The notes under the pieces were generated by a model. The model was not told the origin of the DNA, searched no databases, and saw only the letters and a program-made list of their open reading frames with translations. A DNA stretch of 64,000 nt, taken from assembly GCA_000403315.2 (NCBI GenBank), contig KE159639.1, positions 394,132 to 458,131 of the forward strand, written 5' to 3'. Positions 19,235-28,075 of this stretch are shown in pieces; the first letter of the stretch is position 1, and the number at the start of each line of letters is the position of its first letter. Made by a program: the position numbers and the translations under genes. The stretch is from Lachnospiraceae bacterium A2. Lineage in GTDB: Bacteria > Bacillota > Clostridia > Lachnospirales > Lachnospiraceae.

Positions 19235-20172
19235 ATCCCTATACTCCATAAACATTTTATTTGGCCGCTCAGCCTGTCAAAATCCCATTGTTTCCCACTG
19301 TTTTTCCTGCTGTTTGGATCGTTGGCATAAAACCCGTTTTCATCATACCCCCGGAGGAGGATAAAATGCCCCGTGGTGGTAAAATCCCCCGGCCGCATAC
19401 TGCATACCACTACTTTCCCCTCATCCAAAGCACGTTTTATCTGGGCTTCCCCCAAAGGCAGTTCCTGGCCGGATAACCCCAGGCCTTTTGCCCCATTGGT
19501 GAAAAAGCCCCAGCTTGTCCCAGCTTCCGTATAATACCCGTTTTCATAGGCATATTCCGCCATTTTCCTGGGATTCATGGAAGTATCCCCATTCAGGTAC
19601 AAATAAGCCATGGCCATGCAGGTAGGCCCGCATCCCGCTAACCCTACCATTTCCTCCCCATAGCTGTCATATCCCCAGCGTACATCCCACTGCATCAGAA
19701 GCGGCACATCCCCGCCTGCCAGATCCCCTGACAAATCAATTTCTTTTCCCAGATACTTTTCCCGGTCTGGGTAACCTGTGACAAAATCATAAGTTTCCTC
19801 ATTTTTTTCCAGCAGTTCCAGCAATTCCTCCGGGCAGTCCCTGCCGGCGCCTGCTGTCAGGCCTTCCAGCAAATGGCCTTCCCCGCTGCGGATTTGCTGC
19901 AGCATGTTCCCTGCCATTGGCAATAAAGCAAGAAGCATCAACAGGGCTGCCGCCCCGCAGGCCATCCGCCTGATCCTCCTGCCCCTTCTCTCCTTCCGGC
20001 GTCCTGCCAGAATTTTACCGCTGTAGGTATGGGCCGTATTCTTTGGCTGCCTTTGCAGGGAAACCCTTTGAAGTTCTGCCGCCCCCTGGTATGGTTTATA
20101 GTAATCCCCCGGGATTACCTGTATTTCCCGGTTCTGGTATCCTGTTTGCTGAAATGCCCGTTCTCTCATCAT
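19231..20172 (-). CDS. Membrane-anchored C39-like cysteine peptidase
   Basis: A 313-residue protein with a basic N-terminal cytoplasmic part, one membrane helix near 72-90 (CGAAALLMLLALLPMAG) and an external C39_2-type domain. The putative catalytic Cys is in LAGCGPTCMAMAY, the His in TTGHFILLRGYD and an Asn/Asp in YANDPNS. It likely cleaves extracellular peptides or peptide bridges. It follows a VanRS-like two-component system and overlaps the HAD gene, so the four genes may form one unit. The substrate is unknown. Confidence 0.8.
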   Translation of the reverse strand: MMRERAFQQTGYQNREIQVIPGDYYKPYQGAAELQRVSLQRQPKNTAHTYSGKILAGRRKERRGRRIRRMACGAAALLMLLALLPMAGNMLQQIRSGEGHLLEGLTAGAGRDCPEELLELLEKNEETYDFVTGYPDREKYLGKEIDLSGDLAGGDVPLLMQWDVRWGYDSYGEEMVGLAGCGPTCMAMAYLYLNGDTSMNPRKMAEYAYENGYYTEAGTSWGFFTNGAKGLGLSGQELPLGEAQIKRALDEGKVVVCSMRPGDFTTTGHFILLRGYDENGFYANDPNSRKNSGKQWDFDRLSGQIKCLWSIGI

Positions 20173-20281
20173 AAAAACTCCTTTCCCTTACTGAATATCC
20201 GTATTTCCTTTACTGATTCCATTATAAGAAAAAGAGTTTATCAATTCTTGCGTTTTTTCTCTCAAAAGTTTTAAGAAATTA

Positions 20282-21373
20282 TTAAACTGCGGGCAGCTCC
20301 ACGGTAAATACTGTCTGCTCCTGCCGGCTTTCCGCCCGGATGCTCCCGCCATGGAGCCGCACAATTTCTTTTGCAATGGCAAGGCCAAGGCCTGCACCGC
20401 CATTCTTGCTCTGCCGCGCGCTGTCCAGCCGGTAAAACTGTTCGAAAATGCGCCCCAGCTTTTCCTCTGGGATGGTTGCCCCGGCATTTTCCACCTGGAT
20501 GCCTACAAGGCTCCCAGACTGCTTCGCACGGATTTTGATTGTGCTTCCTTCGTAGCTGTATAACGCTGCATTCCGCAAAAGGTTGTCAAACACCCGCTGC
20601 AATTTTTCCGGGTCACAGGCGATTTTCAGCCCTTCCGGCTCAATCTCCAGTTCACAGGAAAGGTTCTTTTCCGCAAACACCGGATGGAACTCAAAAACCG
20701 TCTGTTCCAGCAGCATTTTCAGGGAAACCGTGGACTGTTCCAGTTCCAGATGGGTCAGGTTAAACCTTGTGATTTCAAAAAATTCATTGATTAGATCCTC
20801 CAGCCGCCCAGCCTTGTCCAATGCCACAGATAAATACTTTTCCTGAAGCTCCGGCGAAATCTCCCGCTCCTCTTTCAGCAGGGACAGGTAGCCGATAACC
20901 GAGGTCAGCGGCGTTTTCAGATCATGGGCAAGGTATACCACCAGGTCGCTTTTCCGCTGCTCCGCCTCCCTGGCCCGCCGTTCGCTCTGTTCCCTCTGCT
21001 TTTGCAGCGTGTTCATATACTGTTCCACTTCCTGCAGGTCCGGGCATAACTGGACAAAGTTTTCCACATAGTTTAACTGCTCCATAGCTTCCAGCACTTC
21101 TTCAAAATAATTCAGCAGCTTCACCCAATAGAAAATTCCAATGAAAAACAGCCCCACCAGAAACATACATATGACAAAAATTTCCTGATTGTCAGAAATC
21201 CAGTGGATCAGCGGGTAAATCCCTTCGGTCCCATACCAGACATAAGAACCGAGGATTGTCTTCCCAAGGAACAGGCAGGCAACCAGCGCAGCCATGCACA
21301 CGGCGGCAGCCCGGAGCATTTTCCCAAAGAAACGGCGGAGAATCACAGTTTTAATTTTCTTTTTACTATTCAA
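20282..21373 (-). CDS. Sensor histidine kinase, VanS-like
   Basis: Two N-terminal membrane helices flank a short external loop (about 25 residues), then a HAMP-less linker, the phosphoacceptor motif YLAHDLKTPLTSVIGYL, and an ATPase domain with DNLLRNAALYS, EEKLGRIFEQFYR and GGAGLGLAIAKEIV. No ATG lies at the right place; I chose TTG at 21373, which overlaps the regulator's stop by 8 nt with a G-rich stretch upstream; GTG at 21346 is an alternative. It pairs with the response regulator directly upstream. The short sensor loop suggests sensing of membrane or wall state. Confidence 0.88.
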   Translation of the reverse strand: MNSKKKIKTVILRRFFGKMLRAAAVCMAALVACLFLGKTILGSYVWYGTEGIYPLIHWISDNQEIFVICMFLVGLFFIGIFYWVKLLNYFEEVLEAMEQLNYVENFVQLCPDLQEVEQYMNTLQKQREQSERRAREAEQRKSDLVVYLAHDLKTPLTSVIGYLSLLKEEREISPELQEKYLSVALDKAGRLEDLINEFFEITRFNLTHLELEQSTVSLKMLLEQTVFEFHPVFAEKNLSCELEIEPEGLKIACDPEKLQRVFDNLLRNAALYSYEGSTIKIRAKQSGSLVGIQVENAGATIPEEKLGRIFEQFYRLDSARQSKNGGAGLGLAIAKEIVRLHGGSIRAESRQEQTVFTVELPAV

Positions 21374-22079
21374 TGGTATAGCCAACCCCCCAGACCGTCT
21401 TAATAAATTTTTGGTTCCGGTAGGAATCCTGCATTTTTTCCCGGATGCGCCCAATATGCGCCATCACGGTATTGTTATTGTCAAAATATTTTTCCTTCCA
21501 CACCGCTTCAAATAGTTCCTCCGAAGGCACTACCTGCCCCTGGTGGCTGGCAAGGTACCAAAGGATGGAAAATTCCCTGGGCGTCAGGTCCAGCTCCTTC
21601 CCGAATAAGGCGCTCTTATGGGTACGCCGGTTCATCTGGAGCCCCCGGATTTCCAGCTCCTCACATTCGCCGGCCTGCCCCGGGCTGTCCCCTTCCCTGC
21701 CCTGGCTGTTATACCTGCGGTACCTGCGGAGCTGGGTCTTTACCCGCGCCACTACCTCCAAGGGATTAAAGGGCTTAGTAATGTAATCGTCCGCCCCCAG
21801 CATCAAGCCGTTGATTTTGTCCACATCCTCCACCCTTGCCGTCAGCATTATAATAGGAAAAAAGTGGTTCTTCCGGATGGACTGGCAGATTTTAAAGCCG
21901 TCCATATCCGGGAGCATCACATCCAAAAGGGCAAGGTCTATCTGATGCTGCCCAACACATTCCAGGGCGTCTTTTCCCCGGTAACACTTTGATACCCGAT
22001 ATCCCTCATTTGCCAGATAGAGTTCCAGCAAATCAGCTACTTCCGTTTCGTCTTCTACAACCAATATATGCTCCGCCAT
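21366..22079 (-). CDS. OmpR-family response regulator, VanR-like
   Basis: A 237-residue regulator: receiver domain with acidic pocket ILVVEDE, phosphoacceptor Asp in LALLDVMLPD and Lys in YITKPF; then a winged-helix DNA-binding domain (LTPREFSILWYLASHQGQVV, KTVWGVGYTIE). Similarity to VanR is visible in the receiver and in PSEELFEAVW. No vanHAX-type resistance genes are present, so calling it a resistance system is not justified. Confidence 0.92.
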   Translation of the reverse strand: MAEHILVVEDETEVADLLELYLANEGYRVSKCYRGKDALECVGQHQIDLALLDVMLPDMDGFKICQSIRKNHFFPIIMLTARVEDVDKINGLMLGADDYITKPFNPLEVVARVKTQLRRYRRYNSQGREGDSPGQAGECEELEIRGLQMNRRTHKSALFGKELDLTPREFSILWYLASHQGQVVPSEELFEAVWKEKYFDNNNTVMAHIGRIREKMQDSYRNQKFIKTVWGVGYTIE

Positions 22080-22104
22080 TTCTGCCCTTTCTGTTATCCC
22101 GCCC

Positions 22105-22268
22105 TAGAGCGTGTTTGAAAATTGCTTTCTGCAAGATTTTGTCCCAGTTTGCATCAGGTTTTATGCTGGATTTGGGAGGTGTAGTGGGCTACATTGACGA
22201 AATTCAGCATAAAATCCGGTGTAAAATGGGGCGAAAGATTGTGGGAATGAATTTTCAAACACGCTCTA
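22105..22268 (+). ncRNA. 164-bp palindromic element E1 (candidate structured RNA or MITE)
   Basis: Perfect 19-bp terminal inverted repeats begin TAGAGCGTGTTTG and end CAAACACGCTCTA; inner arms pair imperfectly up to a centre containing GGTGTAGTGGGCTACA. In my hand alignment about nine arm differences are G-U type when read on this strand and about one when read on the other. The right end overlaps the hydF stop codon. It shares length, termini and central motif with the elements at 35473 and 45872. Whether it is transcribed is unknown. Confidence 0.6.
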
Positions 22269-23507
22269 TGGCTTTCCAAAAACAATATCCGGGAACAGCC
22301 CTACGCTCCGCTCCAGGATCCCCTTCATATAGGCAATGGCAATCCCATAATTCGTCATAGGGATCCCCTGGTCCGCCGCGCATTTCAGCCGGTGCTTCAT
22401 TTCCCGCCCATTCAGCATACAGCCGCCGCAATGGATCACCAGCTTATATTCCGACAGGTCTTCTGGAAATTCCGTCCCGGAGGTCAGGGCTATCCCAAGT
22501 TCCTTTTGGGTGTGCTCTTTCAGCCAGCGGGGCAATTTTTCAGAACCGATATCCCCGCATTGGCGGTGGTGGGTGCACCCTTCGGAAATCAGCACCTTAT
22601 CCCCATCCTGCAGGTTCCCGATAGCAGCCGCCCCCTGCACTGCCCCCTGCAAATCCCCTTTCTGCCGTGCAAATAAAATAGAAAAAGAAGTCAGGGGGAG
22701 TTCAGGCGGGGTATCCGCATTCACTTTGGCAAATACCTGGCTGTCTGTGATAACCATTGCGGGCGGTTTCCCCAATTGCCCTAAGGTTCTTTTCAGCTCA
22801 TTTTCTTTTACCACAATGGAAATGGCATCCGATTCCAAAATATCCCGGATGGCCTGCTGCTGGGGCAGTATCAGCCTTCCCTTTGGGGCTGCTTTGTCAA
22901 TGGGGACTACCAGCACCACAAAATCCCCCGGCTGCAGCAAATCCCCTACCAGCCGCCGTGCAGGTTCCCCTTGTGCTGCAAGGCTTGCAATTTTTCCTTT
23001 CAGTTCCTGAATCTGGTAGCCAGTCACTGCGCTGACAGAAATGCAGGGGCCATAGCCTGTTAATTCTTCCCATCTGCTGCCTTTTGCAAATATTTCTTTT
23101 CCTTCTGCATCCTGCAAATCTGCCTTATTTACTGCTATCACAAAAGGGATTTCTTTTTCCCGGAACAGGCCTAACAGCTCCCGTTCTGGATCTGACACGC
23201 AGCCAGTCCCGTCCACTACCAGCACTGCCACATCCGTTTTATTGAGGGCCTGCCTTGCCTTTTCCACACGCAGTTCCCCCAGCGCCCCCACGTCGTCAAT
23301 CCCGGGGGTATCAATTACCACCACAGGACCCAAAGGCAGCAGTTCCATTGCTTTCTGCACTGGGTCGGTGGTAGTGCCTTTCACCTCAGACACAACGGCC
23401 AGCGCTTGCCCGGTGACTGCATTTACAATGCTGGATTTCCCAGCGTTTCTTTTTCCGAAAAAACCGATATGGGTACGGTTTGCGGAAGGGGCGGCGTTTA
23501 AGCCCAT
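22266..23507 (-). CDS. hydF: [FeFe]-hydrogenase maturation GTPase HydF
   Basis: Scaffold GTPase that receives the HydE/HydG-built di-iron subcluster and delivers it to HydA. The 413 residues have an N-terminal GTPase domain (GFFGKRNAGKSSI, DTPGIDD, NKAD), a dimerisation domain, and a C-terminal iron-sulfur domain with CTHH and the HCGGC signature. The ATG at 23507 follows AAAGGAGG; an upstream ATG lacks a site. Partner genes hydE, hydG and hydA are not in the window. Its TAG stop is shared with the palindromic element E1. Confidence 0.95.
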   Translation of the reverse strand: MGLNAAPSANRTHIGFFGKRNAGKSSIVNAVTGQALAVVSEVKGTTTDPVQKAMELLPLGPVVVIDTPGIDDVGALGELRVEKARQALNKTDVAVLVVDGTGCVSDPERELLGLFREKEIPFVIAVNKADLQDAEGKEIFAKGSRWEELTGYGPCISVSAVTGYQIQELKGKIASLAAQGEPARRLVGDLLQPGDFVVLVVPIDKAAPKGRLILPQQQAIRDILESDAISIVVKENELKRTLGQLGKPPAMVITDSQVFAKVNADTPPELPLTSFSILFARQKGDLQGAVQGAAAIGNLQDGDKVLISEGCTHHRQCGDIGSEKLPRWLKEHTQKELGIALTSGTEFPEDLSEYKLVIHCGGCMLNGREMKHRLKCAADQGIPMTNYGIAIAYMKGILERSVGLFPDIVFGKP

Positions 23508-23538
23508 GGCAATTCCTCCTTTCAAATCAGCATGGTAT

Positions 23539-23559
23539 GTAATTTCCAAACACGCCCTA
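23539..23559 (-). repeat. Solo terminus of an E1-like element
   Basis: Read on the minus strand, TAGGGCGTGTTTGGAAAT matches the first 18 bases of element E1 with two differences. The first three bases are the stop codon of the next upstream gene, as happens with E1 and hydF. Confidence 0.45.
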
Positions 23560-23802
23560 AACTTTCGAATAGGCTGTCTTGCTGCTTATCCCCGGCAGCC
23601 CTCCCAATTTCCCAGAAAGGGCGCTGATGGTATCCTGCGGCGCGTCCACTGCAATGCTGATAATATTTATTCCCTTTTTTGGGTAGGGAATACCCATCCT
23701 GCCAATGATGCAGGAGCCATATTCATGGAGGAGCTGGTTTAACGCTTCCACCGAAGATTCCTCCTCCACAATAATGCCAATAATCGCTACTCTTGATCCC
23801 AT
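23557..23802 (-). CDS. TM1266-type iron-only hydrogenase system regulator
   Basis: An 81-residue single-domain protein of the ferredoxin-like/ACT-related fold (RVAIIGIIVEE, IIGRMGIPYPKKGINIISIAVDAP). This family is repeatedly found beside hydrogenase maturation genes, and here hydF starts about 50 bp downstream. The ATG at 23802 follows AAAGG; an upstream TTG is possible. The biochemical role of the family is not established. Confidence 0.8.
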   Translation of the reverse strand: MGSRVAIIGIIVEEESSVEALNQLLHEYGSCIIGRMGIPYPKKGINIISIAVDAPQDTISALSGKLGGLPGISSKTAYSKV

Positions 23803-23899
23803 TTCCAAACCTTTCCAATACTCTGGCCGGCAGCCCGGTTCCCAGCATTATCATATACTGGTTTCCCAGATTCTGCCGCCACGAAGAAAATATGCCCCA

Positions 23900-24133
23900 C
23901 TATGGTTCCTCAAATTCCACTGTCACAAAAAACCCCTTGGCGGTTTCGTGGACGCTTACCACTTTCCCTTCCTTAGACTCCAGCCGTTCGCTAAAGCTGT
24001 AGTTTCCAGACATAGCATAGGCTTTCCCTAAAGTATAATAATAAGAAGTGGGAAGCTTCCCCTCCGTTACAGGGAGTACATCCCCCTCTTTTAACAAGCC
24101 TGTCCGTTCCATTTTAAATTCCATCTGGCGCAT
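23900..24133 (-). CDS. Small protein of unknown function
   Basis: A 77-residue protein starting MRQMEFKMERTG; the ATG lies 9 nt after GGAGG, which decides the start over upstream in-frame codons. It contains LLKEGDVLPV and ends VTVEFEEP, which suggests a small beta-rich domain. There is no membrane segment or known motif. It lies between trkH and the hydF pair, on the same strand. Confidence 0.6.
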   Translation of the reverse strand: MRQMEFKMERTGLLKEGDVLPVTEGKLPTSYYYTLGKAYAMSGNYSFSERLESKEGKVVSVHETAKGFFVTVEFEEP

Positions 24134-24201
24134 GGGAACGCACCTCCTCTCTCTCATCCCTGCGGGCAAAATCCCACAGAACCCAACTGCCGCGCTGGCG
24201 G

Positions 24202-25641
24202 TTACCTCCGTTTCCAGGTAGCAGGGGTAAACAGCAGCAGGATTGGGAACAGTTCCAGCCTGCCTGCCAGCATGTCAAACATCAGCACATATTTTGCCGG
24301 CTGGGAATACACGGTAAAATTTTCTGCAGGGCCTACCTGCCCAAGTCCTGGCCCAATATTGTTCAGGGTTGCAGCCACCGCAGTAAAATTAGTGGTAAAA
24401 TCCAAGTTATCCAGGGAAATCAGCAGGACAGAAGCGCCATAAATCATAGCATATGTAATAAAAAAGACAGAAATAGAGCGCAGCACTTCTTTATTTACCA
24501 CATGCTGTTCAAAATGTATCTGCCGTACCCGTTTGGGGTGGATTAAATAGGACAGCTCATTTTTTACCAATTTCAGCATAATTACCACACGGGAAACCTT
24601 AATCCCGCCGCCGGTACTCCCTGCACAGGCTCCCACAAACATCAAAAGCACCAGCACAAACTTGGAAAATTCCGGCCACTGGTTAAAATCTGCGGTGGAA
24701 TACCCTGTGGTGGTGATGATGGACGCCACCTGAAAAGCCGCATGGTGGAAGGCATCCAGCAAAGAATGGAACCCACCTTTAATATTTGCGGTAATCAGCA
24801 GGACAGCAACCACAATAATCCCAAGGTAATACCGCATTTCCTCATGGTGTAAGGCCTGCATGGGCTTTTTCGTCCAAAGCAGGTAATACACATTAAAATT
24901 AATGCCGAACAAAATCATAAAAACCGTAATCACTGCCTGGGACACCATTGGGTAAGAGCCAATGCTGCTGTTCAGCACGCCGAACCCTCCAGTACCTGCC
25001 GTACCGAAAGACAGCGTCATGGATTCAAAGGGGGACATTCCAGTCACCAGCAGCAGCACAATCTGGATGACCGTCAAAACCACATACATCTTGTAGAGGT
25101 TCCGCGCCGTATATTTTACCCTTGGGACCAGCTTCCCCACAGTAGGACCCGGGCTTTCTGCACGCATCAGGTGCATATTATAGCCCCCTGCCAAGGGAAG
25201 GATGGCAAGGATCAAAACCAGCACCCCCATGCCCCCAATCCAATGGGTAAAGCTTCTCCAGAACAAATTGCACTGGGAAAGCGCTTCCACATCGGGCAGT
25301 ATGCTTGCCCCTGTAGTGGTCAGGCCGGAAATAGTTTCAAACAGCGCATCCGTATAGCTTGGGAACTCGCCGGACAGGTACAGGGGCAATGCCCCCGTCA
25401 GGCTTAAAATAATCCAGCTTAAGGATACGGTTACAAACCCTTCTTTTGCATAAAATACGGTACTTTTTGGCTTTTTCAGCTTCCCAACAAAGCCCACAGC
25501 CAAACAGAATGCCAAAACCGCCGCATAGGCCCAGCCTTCCTTTTCCTGATAAACAACAGACGCAATGCAGGGAAGGGACAGGAACAAAGCCTGAAACTCC
25601 AAAACCCGGCAGAGGATATACCTGATAATCGAATAATTCAT
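24202..25641 (-). CDS. trkH: Potassium uptake protein, TrkH/KtrB family
   Basis: Integral membrane K+ translocating subunit of 479 residues with about ten helices. The four selectivity-filter regions show GLTTTGAS, GTAGTGGFG, TTTGYST and NNIGPGLG. The ATG at 25641 is 9 nt after GGAGG; a GTG immediately before is possible. It lies 16 bp downstream of trkA; the pair forms a complete Trk/Ktr system. Confidence 0.93.
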   Translation of the reverse strand: MNYSIIRYILCRVLEFQALFLSLPCIASVVYQEKEGWAYAAVLAFCLAVGFVGKLKKPKSTVFYAKEGFVTVSLSWIILSLTGALPLYLSGEFPSYTDALFETISGLTTTGASILPDVEALSQCNLFWRSFTHWIGGMGVLVLILAILPLAGGYNMHLMRAESPGPTVGKLVPRVKYTARNLYKMYVVLTVIQIVLLLVTGMSPFESMTLSFGTAGTGGFGVLNSSIGSYPMVSQAVITVFMILFGINFNVYYLLWTKKPMQALHHEEMRYYLGIIVVAVLLITANIKGGFHSLLDAFHHAAFQVASIITTTGYSTADFNQWPEFSKFVLVLLMFVGACAGSTGGGIKVSRVVIMLKLVKNELSYLIHPKRVRQIHFEQHVVNKEVLRSISVFFITYAMIYGASVLLISLDNLDFTTNFTAVAATLNNIGPGLGQVGPAENFTVYSQPAKYVLMFDMLAGRLELFPILLLFTPATWKRR

Positions 25642-25657
25642 CACCTTGTCCCTCCGC

Positions 25658-27013
25658 CTATTTCAAAATGTCTTTCAAGTCATGGAACCCCTGGTTGGTA
25701 GTCACGACTACTACCGTGTCCCCCATTTCAATGGTATCCTGCCCACCCGGCGTAATGATGACGCCCCTCCGGTTAATACAGGCAATCAGCAGGTTTTCTT
25801 TTAGCTGGAGCTCCTTTAAGGGAATCCCCACAAGGGCTGATTTTTCCTGTACCCGGAATTCCAAGGCTTCTACCTTGTCCTCAATCAATTGGTACAGGGT
25901 TTCAATATTGCTGCCGATGGAGTTCTGCATAGCCCGCACATACTGCAGGATATATTCCGCTGTAATGTGCTTTGGGTACAGGACGCTGCCCAAATCCATG
26001 CTGTCAATGATTTCATCATAGGAAATCCGGTGCACCTTCGTAATGGTTTTTGCCTTGGATACATTCTTGGCAAACAGGCTCAGCATAATATTTTCCTCGT
26101 CCAGATTGGTCCATGCCACAAAAGAATGGGCATTGGGCATCCCTTCCTCATAGAGAAGGCTGCGCTCCGTCCCATCCCCGCGGATCACCATTGCCTGGGG
26201 GAGCAGCTCGCTTAGCTCATTGCACCGTTCCTTGTCCTGCTCAATAATTTTAATCTCAATGCCCATAGGCAAGAGCTGTTTTGCCAGATAATATGTAGTT
26301 TCCCCGCCGCCGATAATCATACAGTTTTTAATCCGGTTGGTAACCATCCCGATTTTCCGGAAAAATTCATTGGCTTTCTGGGAAGATGCCACTATGGAAA
26401 TAATGTCCTTTTCCCGCAGTTTAAAATTCCCGGAAGGGATAAACACTTCCTCCCCACGCTCCACCGTACAGATTAGCACATCGCAGCGCAGCCCGCTGGA
26501 AATATAGGTAAGGGGCTTTTTGTCCAGCACAGAGCCTTCCCCAATCCTGCATTTCAAAAGCTCCACCCTTCCTTTTGCAAAGCTGTCCACCTTAATAGCC
26601 GAAGGGAATTTCAGCAGGCGGGCAATCTCGCAGGCCGCCGCATATTCCGGGTTAATCACCATGGACAAGCCCAGTTCTTCTTTGATGTAAGTGATTTCCT
26701 TATTGTAGATGGGATTCCTCACCCGGGCAATGGTATTGCAGCCCCCTGCCTTTCTGGCAATCAGGCAGCAAAGCAGGTTCAGTTCATCCGAGGTGGTGAC
26801 TGCTATCATCAAATCAGCCGTTTCAATGCCTGCTTCGTTCTGTACCGTAAAGCTTGCCCCATTCCCTACAACGCCCATTACGTCAAACCGGTTCGCTACG
26901 GATTCTGCCTTTTTGGCATCCCGGTCCACTACCGTAATATTGTGCCCTTCCTTACTCAACTGTTCTGTCAAGGTTGTGCCTACATTCCCACAACCCACAA
27001 TGATAATCTGCAT
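25658..27013 (-). CDS. trkA: Trk system potassium uptake protein TrkA
   Basis: Cytosolic gating subunit of 451 residues made of two tandem RCK units. The first Rossmann motif is IIIVGCGNVG (residues 3-12), the second CMIIGGGETTYYLA (about 229-242); each is followed by a TrkA-C domain. NAD(H) or ATP binding to RCK units opens the partner channel encoded downstream. The double-RCK length is typical of TrkA rather than the single-unit KtrA. Confidence 0.95.
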   Translation of the reverse strand: MQIIIVGCGNVGTTLTEQLSKEGHNITVVDRDAKKAESVANRFDVMGVVGNGASFTVQNEAGIETADLMIAVTTSDELNLLCCLIARKAGGCNTIARVRNPIYNKEITYIKEELGLSMVINPEYAAACEIARLLKFPSAIKVDSFAKGRVELLKCRIGEGSVLDKKPLTYISSGLRCDVLICTVERGEEVFIPSGNFKLREKDIISIVASSQKANEFFRKIGMVTNRIKNCMIIGGGETTYYLAKQLLPMGIEIKIIEQDKERCNELSELLPQAMVIRGDGTERSLLYEEGMPNAHSFVAWTNLDEENIMLSLFAKNVSKAKTITKVHRISYDEIIDSMDLGSVLYPKHITAEYILQYVRAMQNSIGSNIETLYQLIEDKVEALEFRVQEKSALVGIPLKELQLKENLLIACINRRGVIITPGGQDTIEMGDTVVVVTTNQGFHDLKDILK

Positions 27014-27373
27014 TTTTCCTACACCCTACGTCAGATATCTGTCGTTTTTCTCCTTCTTATTGTATTTTTGCTTCTTACATGATTCCGGCATAACCGCTGC
27101 CCCACCAAAAGCTGTAATGGGGAAGCTGCTTGGCTCCCCCATTTTTACTCTTATTGGAAACTTTGTCCCCTACTGGGAAACTTCCCCAGGGAGATTCTAT
27201 GGGCTTGCCCACTTTATCCTTATGCACTTCGCTGTTATTATAATACCTTTTCCCAAAAAAGAAAAGGGCTTTTAATACCCTAATTTTCAATAAGGATTCA
27301 AATTGGTTACTATTCCCTGCTGGGCTGTGCACTGCGCTGCACGGCCACAGGCCAATACAGTAACTCAAATTGT
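27014..27373. other. Intergenic region upstream of trkA
   Basis: A 360-bp stretch without a credible gene; a 100-codon ORF crossing it lacks coding character. A weak hairpin lies at 27117-27138 with a T-run on the plus strand, and a dispersed repeat occupies 27303-27366. The trkA promoter is presumably here but I see no clear consensus. Confidence 0.5.
27303..27366. repeat. GTTACT-type palindromic repeat, copy 1
   Basis: About 60 bp containing GGGCTGTGCACTGCGCTGCA and CACAGGCCAATACAGTAACT. It aligns along its length with the reverse complement of 34033-34097. The core is self-complementary (GTGCA...TGCAC). Confidence 0.65.
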
Positions 27374-28057
27374 TCATCCATCCACATCTGACAGCAAAAA
27401 CCTGATAAAGTCCGCCGCCACCTCCTGATGGCCGGAATATTGAAACACGATTAAATAAGCCGGCTCCGTGCCTTGATAGCCGTATTGTTCCAGCATTTCA
27501 CTGTGTTCCACCCGGACGGCGTCTTTTTCAAACACTTCTTTATGGGAAGAAATAAATTCCTGCCCCAGCAGCCCTTCCATGGATGAAAGGAAATTTTTTT
27601 CCTTGGAATATTCCTGATACATGCTTTCAGGGCAGATAAAAACATCGGCGGTGTTGGCGCCTACCATAGTTGCTATTTTCATCTGGGAAGCGTAGTCCAG
27701 TTCATCGGAGCCGCTTTGGCTGGAGGATACGGCGGAATTGTCCAAAACGTATAGATGGCGGCGTTCCCCATCTTCCCGGAATTCCCGGAACTCCTCCATT
27801 ACCCCTGCGTCCAGCTCCCTCCCGTTGATAACAGCCACATACAGCATTGTTTCGTTCTGGAAGCCGTCAATCCACATGGCAATGCCAGCCACAAGCAGGA
27901 TGCACCCAAAAATGGCCGCGATATGGAGCTTATAGTAAGCCAGGATATATTCGGCCTTTTCTTTTCCATTCATAGATGCCAATTTTTCACGCTCTAACGC
28001 CCGCTTTTCCTTTTTTGTCATATCCGATTCGTGCTTCTTCTGAAATTTTGTATCCAT
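27374..28057 (-). CDS. Single-pass membrane protein of unknown function
   Basis: A 227-residue protein: a charged cytoplasmic N-terminus (KKEKRALEREKLASMNGKEK), one helix near 50-68 (HIAAIFGCILLVAGIAMWI), and a C-terminal region of about 155 residues outside the membrane, containing DVFICPESMYQEY, reminiscent of a solute-binding fold. The ATG at 28057 lies 4 nt after AGGAGGG, which decides the start. It follows the ABC-F gene by 18 bp. No function is assigned. Confidence 0.75.
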   Translation of the reverse strand: MDTKFQKKHESDMTKKEKRALEREKLASMNGKEKAEYILAYYKLHIAAIFGCILLVAGIAMWIDGFQNETMLYVAVINGRELDAGVMEEFREFREDGERRHLYVLDNSAVSSSQSGSDELDYASQMKIATMVGANTADVFICPESMYQEYSKEKNFLSSMEGLLGQEFISSHKEVFEKDAVRVEHSEMLEQYGYQGTEPAYLIVFQYSGHQEVAADFIRFLLSDVDG

Positions 28058-28075
28058 AATCCCTCCTGTAAGCAT

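Noticed and set aside
21366..22079. VanR/VanS as a vancomycin resistance locus
   Set aside because: No vanH, ligase or vanX genes are present in the window; only regulatory similarity is seen.
22105..22268. E1 as a simple rho-independent terminator of hydF
   Set aside because: It is much too long, has no T-run, and shares length and centre with two unrelated loci.
27075..27377. 100-codon minus-strand ORF upstream of trkA
   Set aside because: It overlaps a dispersed repeat, lacks a ribosome site and has no recognisable domain.
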